Origin: Consotaella aegiceratis
GTDB taxonomy: Bacteria > Pseudomonadota > Alphaproteobacteria > Rhizobiales > Rhizobiaceae
Direction: 5' to 3'
Assembly (NCBI RefSeq): GCF_036541425.1
Contig: NZ_JAZHFT010000006.1
Location: 62,001 to 126,000 of the forward strand
DNA: 64,000 nucleotides
The number at the start of each line of letters is the position of its first letter. Position 1 is the stretch's first letter. The translations under genes were made by a program, and so were the position numbers. A model generated the notes under the pieces. The model did not search any database, was not told the origin of the DNA, and was given only the letters and a program-made list of their open reading frames with translations. Shown here in pieces: positions 53,404 through 61,065 of the stretch.

Positions 53404-53988
53404 TCATAGATCCGCGTCGAGGCGCTTCAGGACGAAGTCGACCCGCTCCTCGACGCCGACACGCGGCAGCTCTACCGGCACGTAGCCCCGGCGGCGATAA
53501 GCGGGCCCGAGGGATTCGTACTCGGCGACCGCCGCGTCGAAATCGTGTCGGCGCTCGGTGTCGGTCGAGAACAGCTCGGGCCTGGGCGGGGCGACGAAGA
53601 CGAGCTGGTGGTATCGCAGCCGCTCGGCGGCCGCCGAAAGATGCGGCGGCACCGTTCGCCCGAGACGCTCCAGCGCGGTGACCGCATCGACGATGCCACG
53701 GTCGAAGAACGAGCGACCGGGATGGCGCGCGGCCAGGGCAAGCTGATTCATGGCCCGCGAAACGCAGAGCTCGGCGAAGGCGGAGAGATCGACCCAGGGC
53801 AGTGCCGAGCCACCGATGAAGTGCTGCTCCTTGACGATTTGGCGTCCCGGCTCTGGGACCGTCGAGTGGCCCTGCGCGGCGAGAGCGGCCAACATTGTCG
53901 ACTTTCCGCCACCGGAACATCCGGTGATGACGACGAAGCGGCCGCTGGCCGCCACGGCATCTTCGAGGCTGTAGGTTTCTTCGGTCAT
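53404..53988 (-). CDS. AAA family ATPase (AAA_28-like)
   Basis: A 194-residue P-loop protein with Walker A GCSGGGKST at residues 23-31, EPGRQIVKEQHFIGGSALPW, and FFDRGIVDAV typical of small AAA_28/NadR-like kinase-ATPases. Such proteins resemble nucleotide kinases, but the substrate is unknown. ATG 53988 was chosen as the protein then begins MTEETYSLEDAV. It sits between hisA and hisF on the same strand, splitting the usual hisA-hisF pair. Confidence 0.82.
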   Translation of the reverse strand: MTEETYSLEDAVAASGRFVVITGCSGGGKSTMLAALAAQGHSTVPEPGRQIVKEQHFIGGSALPWVDLSAFAELCVSRAMNQLALAARHPGRSFFDRGIVDAVTALERLGRTVPPHLSAAAERLRYHQLVFVAPPRPELFSTDTERRHDFDAAVAEYESLGPAYRRRGYVPVELPRVGVEERVDFVLKRLDADL

Positions 53989-54192
53989 GATTGTTCTCGA
54001 GTGAGATGGAGAAAGACCATCATCGCGCGCGATGCAACGACTCCCGATGGCTGCCAAGGAAGCGAGATCATTTCACTTTAGACGCGACGCAGCAGCGAGG
54101 ATACGTCAGAACGCGCCGAACTCGGCAAGCGGCTTGTCGTCATATCGAGAGCCGCGAGGCCAAGCTCTCAGCCTCGCGCGAAGACGTTTCGG

Positions 54193-54208
54193 TGATTCAC
54201 GTGAAACA
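54193..54208. other. parS: parS-like ParB binding site (15 of 16), intergenic
   Basis: TGATTCACGTGAAACA differs from the parS consensus only at position 3. It lies five bases beyond the hisA stop, in the 225-base gap before the AAA ATPase gene, so no codon constraint explains it. It is about 24 kb from the putative origin, on the side opposite parAB. Confidence 0.82.
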
Positions 54209-54213
54209 ATTCG

Positions 54214-54963
54214 TTAAGGATTGGCGCGGTTGAGCAGCGCCAAGGCCTCGTGTGGGTCGAGGCGTCCGTCGTAGAGCGCCCGGCCGGAGATCGCGCCTTC
54301 GAGGCGCCGGGCGTCCGGCTCGGTCAGCCGGCGCACGTCATCGAGAGAGGCCAGTCCGCCCGACGCGATGACGGGAATCGACACGGCATTCGCCAGATCG
54401 ATCGTCGAGGGCCAGTTGATTCCTGCGAGCACCCCGTCGCGATCGATGTCGGTGTAGACGATGGCGGATATCCCGCTATCCTCGAATCGCTTGCCGAGCT
54501 CTAAGGCCGACAATTCCGAGGTTTCGGCCCAGCCTTCGACCGCGACCTTGCCGCCCTTGGCGTCGATTCCGACGGCGACGCGGCCCGGAAAACGCCGTGC
54601 CGCTTCCTTGACGAGAGAGGGATCACGCACCGCGATCGTGCCGAGAATGACGCGCGCCAGCCCCTTGTCAAGCCAGCGCTCGATGTCGGCGAGCGTGCGG
54701 ATGCCGCCGCCGAGCTGAACCTTCATGGAGCCGCCGACGGCCGCCAGGATACCGTCGACGGCATCGCCGTTGACCGCCTGCCCGGCGAAGGCGCCGTTCA
54801 GGTCGACCACGTGCAGCCAGGAAAAGCCGATGTCGCGAAAGGCCCGCGCCTGGGCCGCCGGATCGGCGTTATAGACCGTCGCCTGGTCCATGTCGCCGAG
54901 CTTCAGCCGCACGCAGGCGCCGTCCTTGAGGTCGATAGCGGGAAAAAGAGTAGGAGTAGGCAT
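54214..54963 (-). CDS. hisA: phosphoribosylformimino-AICAR phosphate isomerase HisA
   Basis: A 249-residue TIM-barrel isomerase of histidine synthesis. It has the N-terminal FPAIDLKDGACVRLKLGDMD, the repeat-like second half with IVYTDIDRDGVLAGINWP, and phosphate-binding VIASGGLASLDDV. A terminator (55054-55081) lies upstream, between it and hisH, so it may have its own promoter. Confidence 0.96.
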   Translation of the reverse strand: MPTPTLFPAIDLKDGACVRLKLGDMDQATVYNADPAAQARAFRDIGFSWLHVVDLNGAFAGQAVNGDAVDGILAAVGGSMKVQLGGGIRTLADIERWLDKGLARVILGTIAVRDPSLVKEAARRFPGRVAVGIDAKGGKVAVEGWAETSELSALELGKRFEDSGISAIVYTDIDRDGVLAGINWPSTIDLANAVSIPVIASGGLASLDDVRRLTEPDARRLEGAISGRALYDGRLDPHEALALLNRANP

Positions 54964-55053
54964 ACATCCACAACGTCGAATAAACCTGTGGAAGAGCGCA
55001 AGGAGTCCCAGACTCTTCCTCAGCGACTCGCGTTAATAATGCCATGCCCAATG

Positions 55054-55081
55054 AAAAGCCAGGGCGGCAACCCTGGCTTTT
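55054..55081. terminator. bidirectional intrinsic terminator between hisH and hisA
   Basis: AAAAGCCAGGG at 55054-55064 pairs perfectly over eleven bases with CCCTGGCTTTT at 55071-55081 around a six-base loop. U-tracts form in both directions. It would end transcripts coming from hisB-hisH (minus strand) after the orphan frame at 55213, separating them from hisA. Confidence 0.85.
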
Positions 55082-55212
55082 CTATCCGCTAACAGACGGT
55101 GCCGCGGAACAACGCATCGGAATGATGCCAAGATGCAGAATCGCATATTCGAGGCAGATTGCGCGAGGGTGATGGCACCGTTTTCCACTCATTTTAAAAA
55201 GGGCAGTGGAGA

Positions 55213-55491
55213 ATGGCTGATAAGAACTTGACGTTTGATGAGGCGGTAGAATGCTGGTTGCTTCGAGCTCAAGGCATGATGCGCCGTCATATTTGGGCTC
55301 GGTTCCGAGTAGATCCCCGAAGAGTTTACGAGGTGTGGTCAGGCCTCGATCATGAGGGTAGCCGCGAGGAGGCAATCCAGCAGTTCCAGAAGCAATATCC
55401 TAACAAGTCAATCGAAGGCCTTTTTGATTGGCACATTCCGCACCGAAAGGTGCAGTTTGTTTCATTGCAAGGCTCTCTGTTCGATCGTTAG
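55213..55491 (+). CDS. AT-rich orphan protein with probable helix-turn-helix
   Basis: A 92-residue frame on the opposite strand to all his genes, with codon use visibly poorer in GC than its neighbours. The segment GMMRRHIWARFRVDPRRVYE looks like the helix-turn-helix of small phage or plasmid regulators, where the pattern is DIAAHFGVN then RVSEV. GTGGAGA precedes the ATG. It overlaps the hisH stop by four bases. It may be a recent acquisition; I find no mobile element around it. Confidence 0.65.
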   Translation: MADKNLTFDEAVECWLLRAQGMMRRHIWARFRVDPRRVYEVWSGLDHEGSREEAIQQFQKQYPNKSIEGLFDWHIPHRKVQFVSLQGSLFDR

Positions 55492-56141
55492 GGTCTCCAG
55501 CCAAGGAAATTGGCGATGAGCGAGAGGCCGAGCCTTTGGCTCTTTTCGGGATGGAACTGGGTGCCCGCCTTGTTGTCCCTGGCCACCGCCGCCGTGACCG
55601 GACCGCCGTAATCGGTAATCGCGACGACATCGTCCGGCCGCCTTGCGGCGAGGTGATAGGAGTGGACGAAATAGGCGTGCAGCCCGGCCTCGCCGGTCGG
55701 GATGCCGGCAAACAGCGGGTGCTCGCGTGTGAGGTCGATCGTGTTCCAGCCGATCTGGGGGATCTTAAGCGCCGGATCGCCCGGCTCGATCATGACGACG
55801 TCGCCCTCGATCCAGCCGAACCCTTCGGTCACGGTCTTTTCCAGCCCTCGGGACGCCATCAGCTGCATGCCGACGCAGATGCCGAGGAAGGGAACGGCGC
55901 GCCGCTCCACCGCCTCCAGAAGCGCATCCTCCATGCCGGGCACGGCGGCAAGGCCGGCGCGGCAATCGGCATAGGCACCGACCCCCGGCAGCACCACGCG
56001 ATCGGCGGCGCGCACACGCTCCGGTTCCGCCGTGAGGACGATCTCGGCGTCGATGGCATTGTCGCGGGCGGCGCGCCGGAACGCGTTCAGCGCCGAATGC
56101 AGGTTGCCCGAGCCGTAGTCGATGATGGCGATGGTCTGCAT
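55488..56141 (-). CDS. hisH: imidazole glycerol phosphate synthase subunit HisH
   Basis: A 217-residue class I glutamine amidotransferase that feeds ammonia to HisF. It has VVLPGVGAYADCRAGL, the catalytic cysteine in FLGICVGMQLM, AYFVHSYHLAA and the catalytic His/Glu pair in GTQFHPEKSQ. Its ATG overlaps the stop of the DUF2628 gene by one base. Confidence 0.97.
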   Translation of the reverse strand: MQTIAIIDYGSGNLHSALNAFRRAARDNAIDAEIVLTAEPERVRAADRVVLPGVGAYADCRAGLAAVPGMEDALLEAVERRAVPFLGICVGMQLMASRGLEKTVTEGFGWIEGDVVMIEPGDPALKIPQIGWNTIDLTREHPLFAGIPTGEAGLHAYFVHSYHLAARRPDDVVAITDYGGPVTAAVARDNKAGTQFHPEKSQRLGLSLIANFLGWRP

Positions 56142-56611
56142 CAGCGTCTCCCGGGAACGTCGAGGAGGCTCGGCGGCGTTGGCCGAGGGGCGCTTCCGCC
56201 AAAGGGCGGAGGCGGCGGTACCGCCACGAAGTCCGGTTGATCAACCGATGATTTGCCGGCGTAATAACTCATCTCCGCCTCCGTCAAACTGGCGGCCTGG
56301 ACGATGGCGGTCTCGCGCCAGCCGCGGCGCCGATAGCGCCAGGCCCGCAGCGACGATCCCTCCAGCGAGACCAGCAGACCGACGAGCAGCGACAGGGCGA
56401 GCGCCTCATAGTCGAGACCGGCCCAATCGCTGGCCGCGCTAATCGCCAGGCCGATCACGAAGACGCAGAGTGCCGAGATGAACAGGCCGTAACGCAGCAG
56501 CCAGAACAGCGGAAACAGAAGGCCCCAAAACGACCATCTGTCCCGCACGAACACGGCGCCGCTGTCCGCCGGCCGGCCGGCCGGAGGCTCGAACACGAGA
56601 TAGCGGGTCAT
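56141..56611 (-). CDS. DUF2628 membrane protein in the his operon
   Basis: A 156-residue inner-membrane protein with an N-terminal MTRYLVFEPP start, hydrophobic segments near residues 33-50 and 55-90, and a proline-rich tail ending RPTPPSLLDVPGRR. The DUF2628 family commonly lies between hisB and hisH in this order; its role is unknown. It shares one base with hisH (TGATG), so it is part of the hisB-hisH transcript. Confidence 0.88.
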   Translation of the reverse strand: MTRYLVFEPPAGRPADSGAVFVRDRWSFWGLLFPLFWLLRYGLFISALCVFVIGLAISAASDWAGLDYEALALSLLVGLLVSLEGSSLRAWRYRRRGWRETAIVQAASLTEAEMSYYAGKSSVDQPDFVAVPPPPPFGGSAPRPTPPSLLDVPGRR

Positions 56612-56639
56612 CGAGGCCCGCTCCCTGGCCTGCGATGCC

Positions 56640-57248
56640 TCATGCCAGCATGCCCTTGGTGGAGGGAACCAGATCGGCCTGCCGGGGATCGATCGAGATC
56701 GCCTCGCCGAGCACGCGCGCCACCGCCTTGAAACAGGTTTCGGCCACGTGGTGGGCGTTGCCGCCATAAAGGTTCTGGATGTGCAGCGTCAGGCCGGCGT
56801 TCTGCGCCAGCGCCTGGAAGAACTCCCGCACCAGCTCGGTGTCGAACGTGCCGATCTTCGCGCGCGAGAACTCCGCCTTGAACACCAGGAAGGGGCGTCC
56901 AGAGACATCGATGGCGGCGCGCGTGAGACATTCGTCCATGGCGAGGTCGAGCGAGGCATAGCGGCGCACGCCGCGCCGTTCGCCGAGCGCTTGGCGGATC
57001 GCCTGGCCGAGCGCGATGCCGGTATCCTCCACCGTATGGTGGTCGTCGATGTGGAGGTCGCCCTTGGTCTGAACCGTCATGTCGATCAGCGAGTGGCGGG
57101 CGAGCTGGTCGAGCATGTGGTCGAAGAAGCCGACACCGGTTTCGACCTTCGCCTTGCCCGTGCCGTCGAGGTCCACATGGACGCGGATCGACGTCTCGTT
57201 GGTCTTGCGCTCGATCGTGGCGTCACGCCGCCCTGCGGTCTCGCCCAT
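56640..57248 (-). CDS. hisB: imidazoleglycerol-phosphate dehydratase
   Basis: A 202-residue HisB, which dehydrates imidazoleglycerol phosphate in histidine synthesis. Manganese-binding motifs are seen: GVGFFDHMLDQLARH, DLHIDDHHTVEDTGIALG, MDECLTRAAIDVSGR and GNAHHVAETCFKA. ATG 57248 (MGETAGRRDATIERKT) was chosen; ATG 57281 is possible. It is first in the his cluster. Confidence 0.96.
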   Translation of the reverse strand: MGETAGRRDATIERKTNETSIRVHVDLDGTGKAKVETGVGFFDHMLDQLARHSLIDMTVQTKGDLHIDDHHTVEDTGIALGQAIRQALGERRGVRRYASLDLAMDECLTRAAIDVSGRPFLVFKAEFSRAKIGTFDTELVREFFQALAQNAGLTLHIQNLYGGNAHHVAETCFKAVARVLGEAISIDPRQADLVPSTKGMLA

Positions 57249-57375
57249 CGCTGATCGTCTCCAATCCTTGCCGCGCTTCATCGCGGCATACAAACCCGCC
57301 CGTTCCGTCTAGTCCAGTTTCGTCTTCGCGCGAAGGGGGCACGGCCGACAGAATTGCCGAGACCTGGCGTGGAAC

Positions 57376-57753
57376 TCAGCGCACGCTGGCGCCGGCTGGC
57401 GCGACAAGCCACCGCCGTGCCCTCGACCAGACCGGAAAGGGGACCCCACTCCACATCGACAGCAGCAGTCCGACCAGCCCAAGGCTGAAGAAGCGGCGTC
57501 GCAAGGCCTGCGTCTCCGTTTCCAGCCGGGCATCCGAAGGCGCGGCATTGGCCTGGGCGATCAGGGCGCGGGCGGTTTCCACTTCGCTCGTCGGCACCTG
57601 GATTTCCAGCCCGCCGAAGGCCACGAGATGCATGAAGCTCTGCCGGCAGATCTCCGCCGCCGCGACATGGCAGACGAGGCCGGCGGCCTCCAGCGAACTC
57701 GCCGTCGCCAGGGCCTCGCCGAGGCTATAGGAGACATGGACGGTTTTCAGCAT
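57376..57753 (-). CDS. DUF2007 small protein with membrane anchor
   Basis: A 125-residue protein with an N-terminal DUF2007-like domain (about residues 1-70): MLKTVHVSYSLGEALATASS, then GGLEIQVPTSEVETARALIA. A C-terminal hydrophobic segment (about residues 92-112) suggests membrane attachment. DUF2007 proteins are called putative signal transducers, but no role is established. It lies between hisB and hslV, oriented away from hslV. Confidence 0.75.
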   Translation of the reverse strand: MLKTVHVSYSLGEALATASSLEAAGLVCHVAAAEICRQSFMHLVAFGGLEIQVPTSEVETARALIAQANAAPSDARLETETQALRRRFFSLGLVGLLLSMWSGVPFPVWSRARRWLVAPAGASVR

Positions 57754-57979
57754 TGGAACCACGCTCCGAACACAACAGCAGCCGATCCGACCGGACGCTC
57801 GGAGAGATAGGGCGGGTCGTCCGGCGTCCCACAAGAGGCTTGGCCGAAACGCGGCTTCGGGCGCCGCCGCGGATAGCGGCGCTTGGCAAATCCAGGCCGC
57901 GCGCCCACATGGGAGCCGGATCGGTTGGCGCGATTGCCTGACAGCGGGATCGGCCGGCCGGATGACAAAGGACGTTCAA

Positions 57980-58546
57980 ATGAATTTCGAACAGCACGAT
58001 CCAGCCAAGATCTACGGCACGACCATCGTCACGGTGCGCAAAGGCGGCAAGGTGGTGATCGCCGGCGACGGCCAGGTCTCACTCGGCAACACGGTGATGA
58101 AGGGCAACGCCCGCAAGGTGCGCCGCATCGGCAAGGACGGCCAGGTGATCGCCGGCTTCGCCGGGGCCACGGCCGACGCCTTCACCCTCCTGGAGCGCCT
58201 GGAGGCCAAGCTCGAACAATATCCCGACCAGCTGATGCGCGCCTCGGTCGAGCTCGCCAAGGACTGGCGCACCGACCGCTATCTGCGCCGGCTGGAGGCG
58301 ATGATGCTGGTGGCCGACAAGTCGGTGACGCTGGCCCTGACGGGCACCGGCGATGTGCTGGAGCCCGAAGCCGGCATCATGGCGATCGGCTCGGGCGGCA
58401 ATTACGCGTTGGCGGCTGCCCGCGCGCTCGCCGACACCGACCAGGACGCGGAAACGATCGCCCGCAAGGCGATGCAGATCGCCGCCGACATCTGCATCTA
58501 CACCAACCAGAACATCATCGTGGAAAGCCTGGAAGCTCAGGGCTGA
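57980..58546 (+). CDS. hslV: ATP-dependent protease subunit HslV
   Basis: A 188-residue threonine peptidase of the HslUV complex. The conserved GTTIVTVRKGGKVVIAGDG places the catalytic threonine at residue 14 as written, so a 13-residue propeptide must be removed, as in other alphaproteobacteria. GDGQVSLGNTVMKGNARKVR and IMAIGSGGNYALAAARAL are typical. ATG 57980 has AAGGA ahead of it; ATG 57962 is less likely. Its partner hslU is 11 kb away. Confidence 0.96.
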   Translation: MNFEQHDPAKIYGTTIVTVRKGGKVVIAGDGQVSLGNTVMKGNARKVRRIGKDGQVIAGFAGATADAFTLLERLEAKLEQYPDQLMRASVELAKDWRTDRYLRRLEAMMLVADKSVTLALTGTGDVLEPEAGIMAIGSGGNYALAAARALADTDQDAETIARKAMQIAADICIYTNQNIIVESLEAQG

Positions 58547-59373
58547 TCCTCAAGTCCGGGGTGGCGCCGAATCTCTCCGTCGGCGCCGCCTCCTCCGCAG
58601 GCGAGTGTCTGAATCAGGTTGAGCGCGTCGCCGGTGGCGGCGAAGGCGGCGGTGTTGTCGAGGATGCACCAGACCTCGCACCCCGCGGCCGCCTCGGCCT
58701 GGAGCTTTGCCGCCAGACGGTCCAGAGCATCGGCTGAATAGGCCGAATAGTACATCTTCGGGCTGCCGTGCATGCGCCAATAGGCGAGGCCGCGCCAGCC
58801 GCCGGGAGCGTCCGCACCGGCTGCCGGCGCCGGATGGGCCGCGACGCGGGCGATCTTCAGATCCACGAGAAGTCGATCGACCTCCGGCGTGAACCAGCTC
58901 GCATGGCGTGGCTCGCAGACGACCGGTCCGGCGAAAGAGCGCCGAAGATCGCTCAGGAAGCGAATCGCAAGGCCGGAGGTGAAGGCGAGGCTCGGCGGGA
59001 GTTGCACGAGCAGAGGCCCGAGCCGATCGCCAAGGGCAGACACTTCGTCCAGAAAGCGCGCGGCGAGCTCTCCCGCATGCTCCAATCGCCGTTCGTGCGT
59101 GACGGCCTTCGGCATCTTCACAGCGAAGCGAAAGCCGTCCGGCACGCTCGCCGCCCAGCGTTCATAGGTTGAAGGGCGGTGCGGGCGGTAGAAGGACGAG
59201 TTGATCTCGACGGCCGAAAATCGCGCGGCGTAGCGCTCGAGATGGCTGCCGTCGGTCGGAAACACCGCCTGATGCACCTTGGGCACGGTCCATCCCGCCG
59301 TGCCGATGCGCAAGGGCCCTGTCGCGTCCGCGCCGGTCCGTCGATCGTGGTCGGGAGCTGTCGTCCTCGTCAT
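58537..59373 (-). CDS. DUF72 family protein (YecE-like)
   Basis: A 278-residue protein of the DUF72/YecE family, with a TIM-barrel-like fold. It has RIGTAGWTVPKVHQAVFP, the AVEINSSFYRPHRPSTYERW phrase, FRFAVKMPKAVTHERRL and LLVQLPPSLAF. The biochemical role is unknown. It overlaps the hslV stop by ten bases, and ATG 59373 has a GGGGAGG site. Confidence 0.92.
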   Translation of the reverse strand: MTRTTAPDHDRRTGADATGPLRIGTAGWTVPKVHQAVFPTDGSHLERYAARFSAVEINSSFYRPHRPSTYERWAASVPDGFRFAVKMPKAVTHERRLEHAGELAARFLDEVSALGDRLGPLLVQLPPSLAFTSGLAIRFLSDLRRSFAGPVVCEPRHASWFTPEVDRLLVDLKIARVAAHPAPAAGADAPGGWRGLAYWRMHGSPKMYYSAYSADALDRLAAKLQAEAAAGCEVWCILDNTAAFAATGDALNLIQTLACGGGGADGEIRRHPGLEDQP

Positions 59374-59538
59374 CCTTGCCTCCCCGTTCCGATGTGCCCG
59401 ATGCGCTGGCGCACCCGGTTCATTGGCCGAATCCGCCGACCGACCGACGCCGTCCTTCGACGACGTCCACCCGCAAGGCTTGTGTGCCGGGGACAGTTCC
59501 CCTTTAATCGCCAGGACATGCAACATGGGAGGAAGCAG

Positions 59539-60519
59539 ATGTTGTCATCGTCCAATCGCGGCCTGGTTCTGGCCGCCGCATTTGCCGTGGCGGTTTCGCC
59601 GTTCGCCGGTGGCGGATCCGCCGAGGCTCAGGAGGCCAATCTCATCTTCGGTACCGGCGGAACGTCCGGCACCTACTACCCGATCGGCGGCGCGCTGAAG
59701 GGCGTGTTCGAACAGAGCGACATGATCGGCGACGTCCAGGTGGTGGCGACCGGGGCCTCGGTGCAGAACATCCAGAACATCCAGGACGGGCTCAACCAGA
59801 TCGCCATCGTCATGAGCGACGTCGCCTATGACGCGGTCGAGGGCAAGGGCAATTTCGAGGGCAACCCGGTCGATCTCAAGGCGCTGGCCGGGCTCTACCC
59901 CAACGTCGTGCAGATCGTCGCCACCGGCGACAGCGGCATCGCCAGCGTCGCCGACCTCGCCGGCAAGCGTGTCGGCGTCGGCCAGGTCGGTTCGGGCGTC
60001 GAGCAGAGTGCCCAGAAGGTGCTGGAAGCGGCCGGTCTCACCTATGACGACCTCTCCCGCGTCACCCACACCGGCTACGCCGACAGCGTGACCGAGATGC
60101 AGAACGGCAATCTCGACGCCGCCTTCTTCACCTCCGGCGTGCCCAACTCCAACATCATCGGCCTGATGCAGTCGAGCGATATCGTCTTCGTGCCGGTCGA
60201 CGGCGACGTGGCCTCCAAGCTTCTGGAAGATTACCCCTATTACGAGACCTACGAGATCGCCGCCGGCCAGGACGACAAGTACGCCCTCGACGAACCGGTC
60301 TCCACCGTCGCGATCCGCAACATGCTGGTGGTGCCCGGCGACATGGATCCGGCGGTGGCCGAGGAACTGGCCAAGCGCTTCTACGACTATCTGGAATCGG
60401 GCAGCGTGTCGGTCAGCGCCCTGACCCAGTTCGATCCCGCCACCATGAACCAGCACCTCGTCGCGCCGGTCCATCCGGGAGCCGAGGAATTCTACAAGAC
60501 CATGCCGTCGGCCCAGTGA
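59539..60519 (+). CDS. TRAP transporter solute receptor, TAXI family
   Basis: A 326-residue periplasmic receptor with a signal peptide cut near SAEAQ (about residue 30), followed by LIFGTGGTSGTYYPIGGALK, the TAXI-family signature region. Ligands of the family include glutamate and other small acids; the ligand here is unknown. GGGAGG lies just before ATG 59539. It is followed directly by DUF1850 and TRAP membrane genes, so the three form one importer operon. Confidence 0.93.
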   Translation: MLSSSNRGLVLAAAFAVAVSPFAGGGSAEAQEANLIFGTGGTSGTYYPIGGALKGVFEQSDMIGDVQVVATGASVQNIQNIQDGLNQIAIVMSDVAYDAVEGKGNFEGNPVDLKALAGLYPNVVQIVATGDSGIASVADLAGKRVGVGQVGSGVEQSAQKVLEAAGLTYDDLSRVTHTGYADSVTEMQNGNLDAAFFTSGVPNSNIIGLMQSSDIVFVPVDGDVASKLLEDYPYYETYEIAAGQDDKYALDEPVSTVAIRNMLVVPGDMDPAVAEELAKRFYDYLESGSVSVSALTQFDPATMNQHLVAPVHPGAEEFYKTMPSAQ

Positions 60520-60522
60520 GGC

Positions 60523-61041
60523 GTGTCATCGCCGAGCGGACGCCGGGCGTTCGGAACGATCGTCGCCGCCGTCGCCATCGTGGCGGCGGTCGGTGCCGTT
60601 CTGGCGTGGCCGCGCCTCTTTCTGGTGATCGCCGAACGGGGCCATCCCGTGCAGGTCTTCTGGACCGCGCCCGGGGAACGCTTCACCCTGTCCTGGATCC
60701 ACTCGGTCGAGAAGGAAGCGTGGGAGGAGACGTTCCGCATCGATGGCGAGGGGGCGATCAGCGTGGTGGCGACCCGCTTCAAGACCTTCGGCGCCGGCGT
60801 GCCGTCGGATGTCGGAACGATCACGCGTCTGGAGGATGGCTGGGTGGTGATGGAGGGGATTGAGCGCCGGGTCGATCCCCTAGCCGTTCAGGCCGCCTCC
60901 GCCGAATCCTACCGGCTGCGCTGGCGCGGCCGCGAGATCGCTCTTTCGACGCCGGGGACCGCCCCCATCCTGACCTTCGAGCCGGTCGTCGCGTCCTTCG
61001 CGGGGATCGCTCCGGCCTGGTTCGACGCCGTGGCCCGATAG
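60523..61041 (+). CDS. DUF1850 protein of a TAXI-TRAP operon
   Basis: A 172-residue protein starting with GTG, with one N-terminal hydrophobic segment (about residues 10-30) and a body with FTLSWIHSVEKEAWEETFRI, the DUF1850 signature. Genes of this family sit between TAXI receptor and TRAP permease genes in many proteobacteria, suggesting an accessory role. It begins three bases after the receptor stop. Confidence 0.88.
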   Translation: MSSPSGRRAFGTIVAAVAIVAAVGAVLAWPRLFLVIAERGHPVQVFWTAPGERFTLSWIHSVEKEAWEETFRIDGEGAISVVATRFKTFGAGVPSDVGTITRLEDGWVVMEGIERRVDPLAVQAASAESYRLRWRGREIALSTPGTAPILTFEPVVASFAGIAPAWFDAVAR

Positions 61042-61065
61042 AATCGCGCAAGGGAGACCGACATC

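Noticed and set aside
54964..55000. DnaA-box-like words ACATCCACA and TGTGGAAGA next to hisA
   Set aside because: Each is only 7 of 9 and they are isolated among coding genes with no strand switch, unlike the hemE-maf gap.
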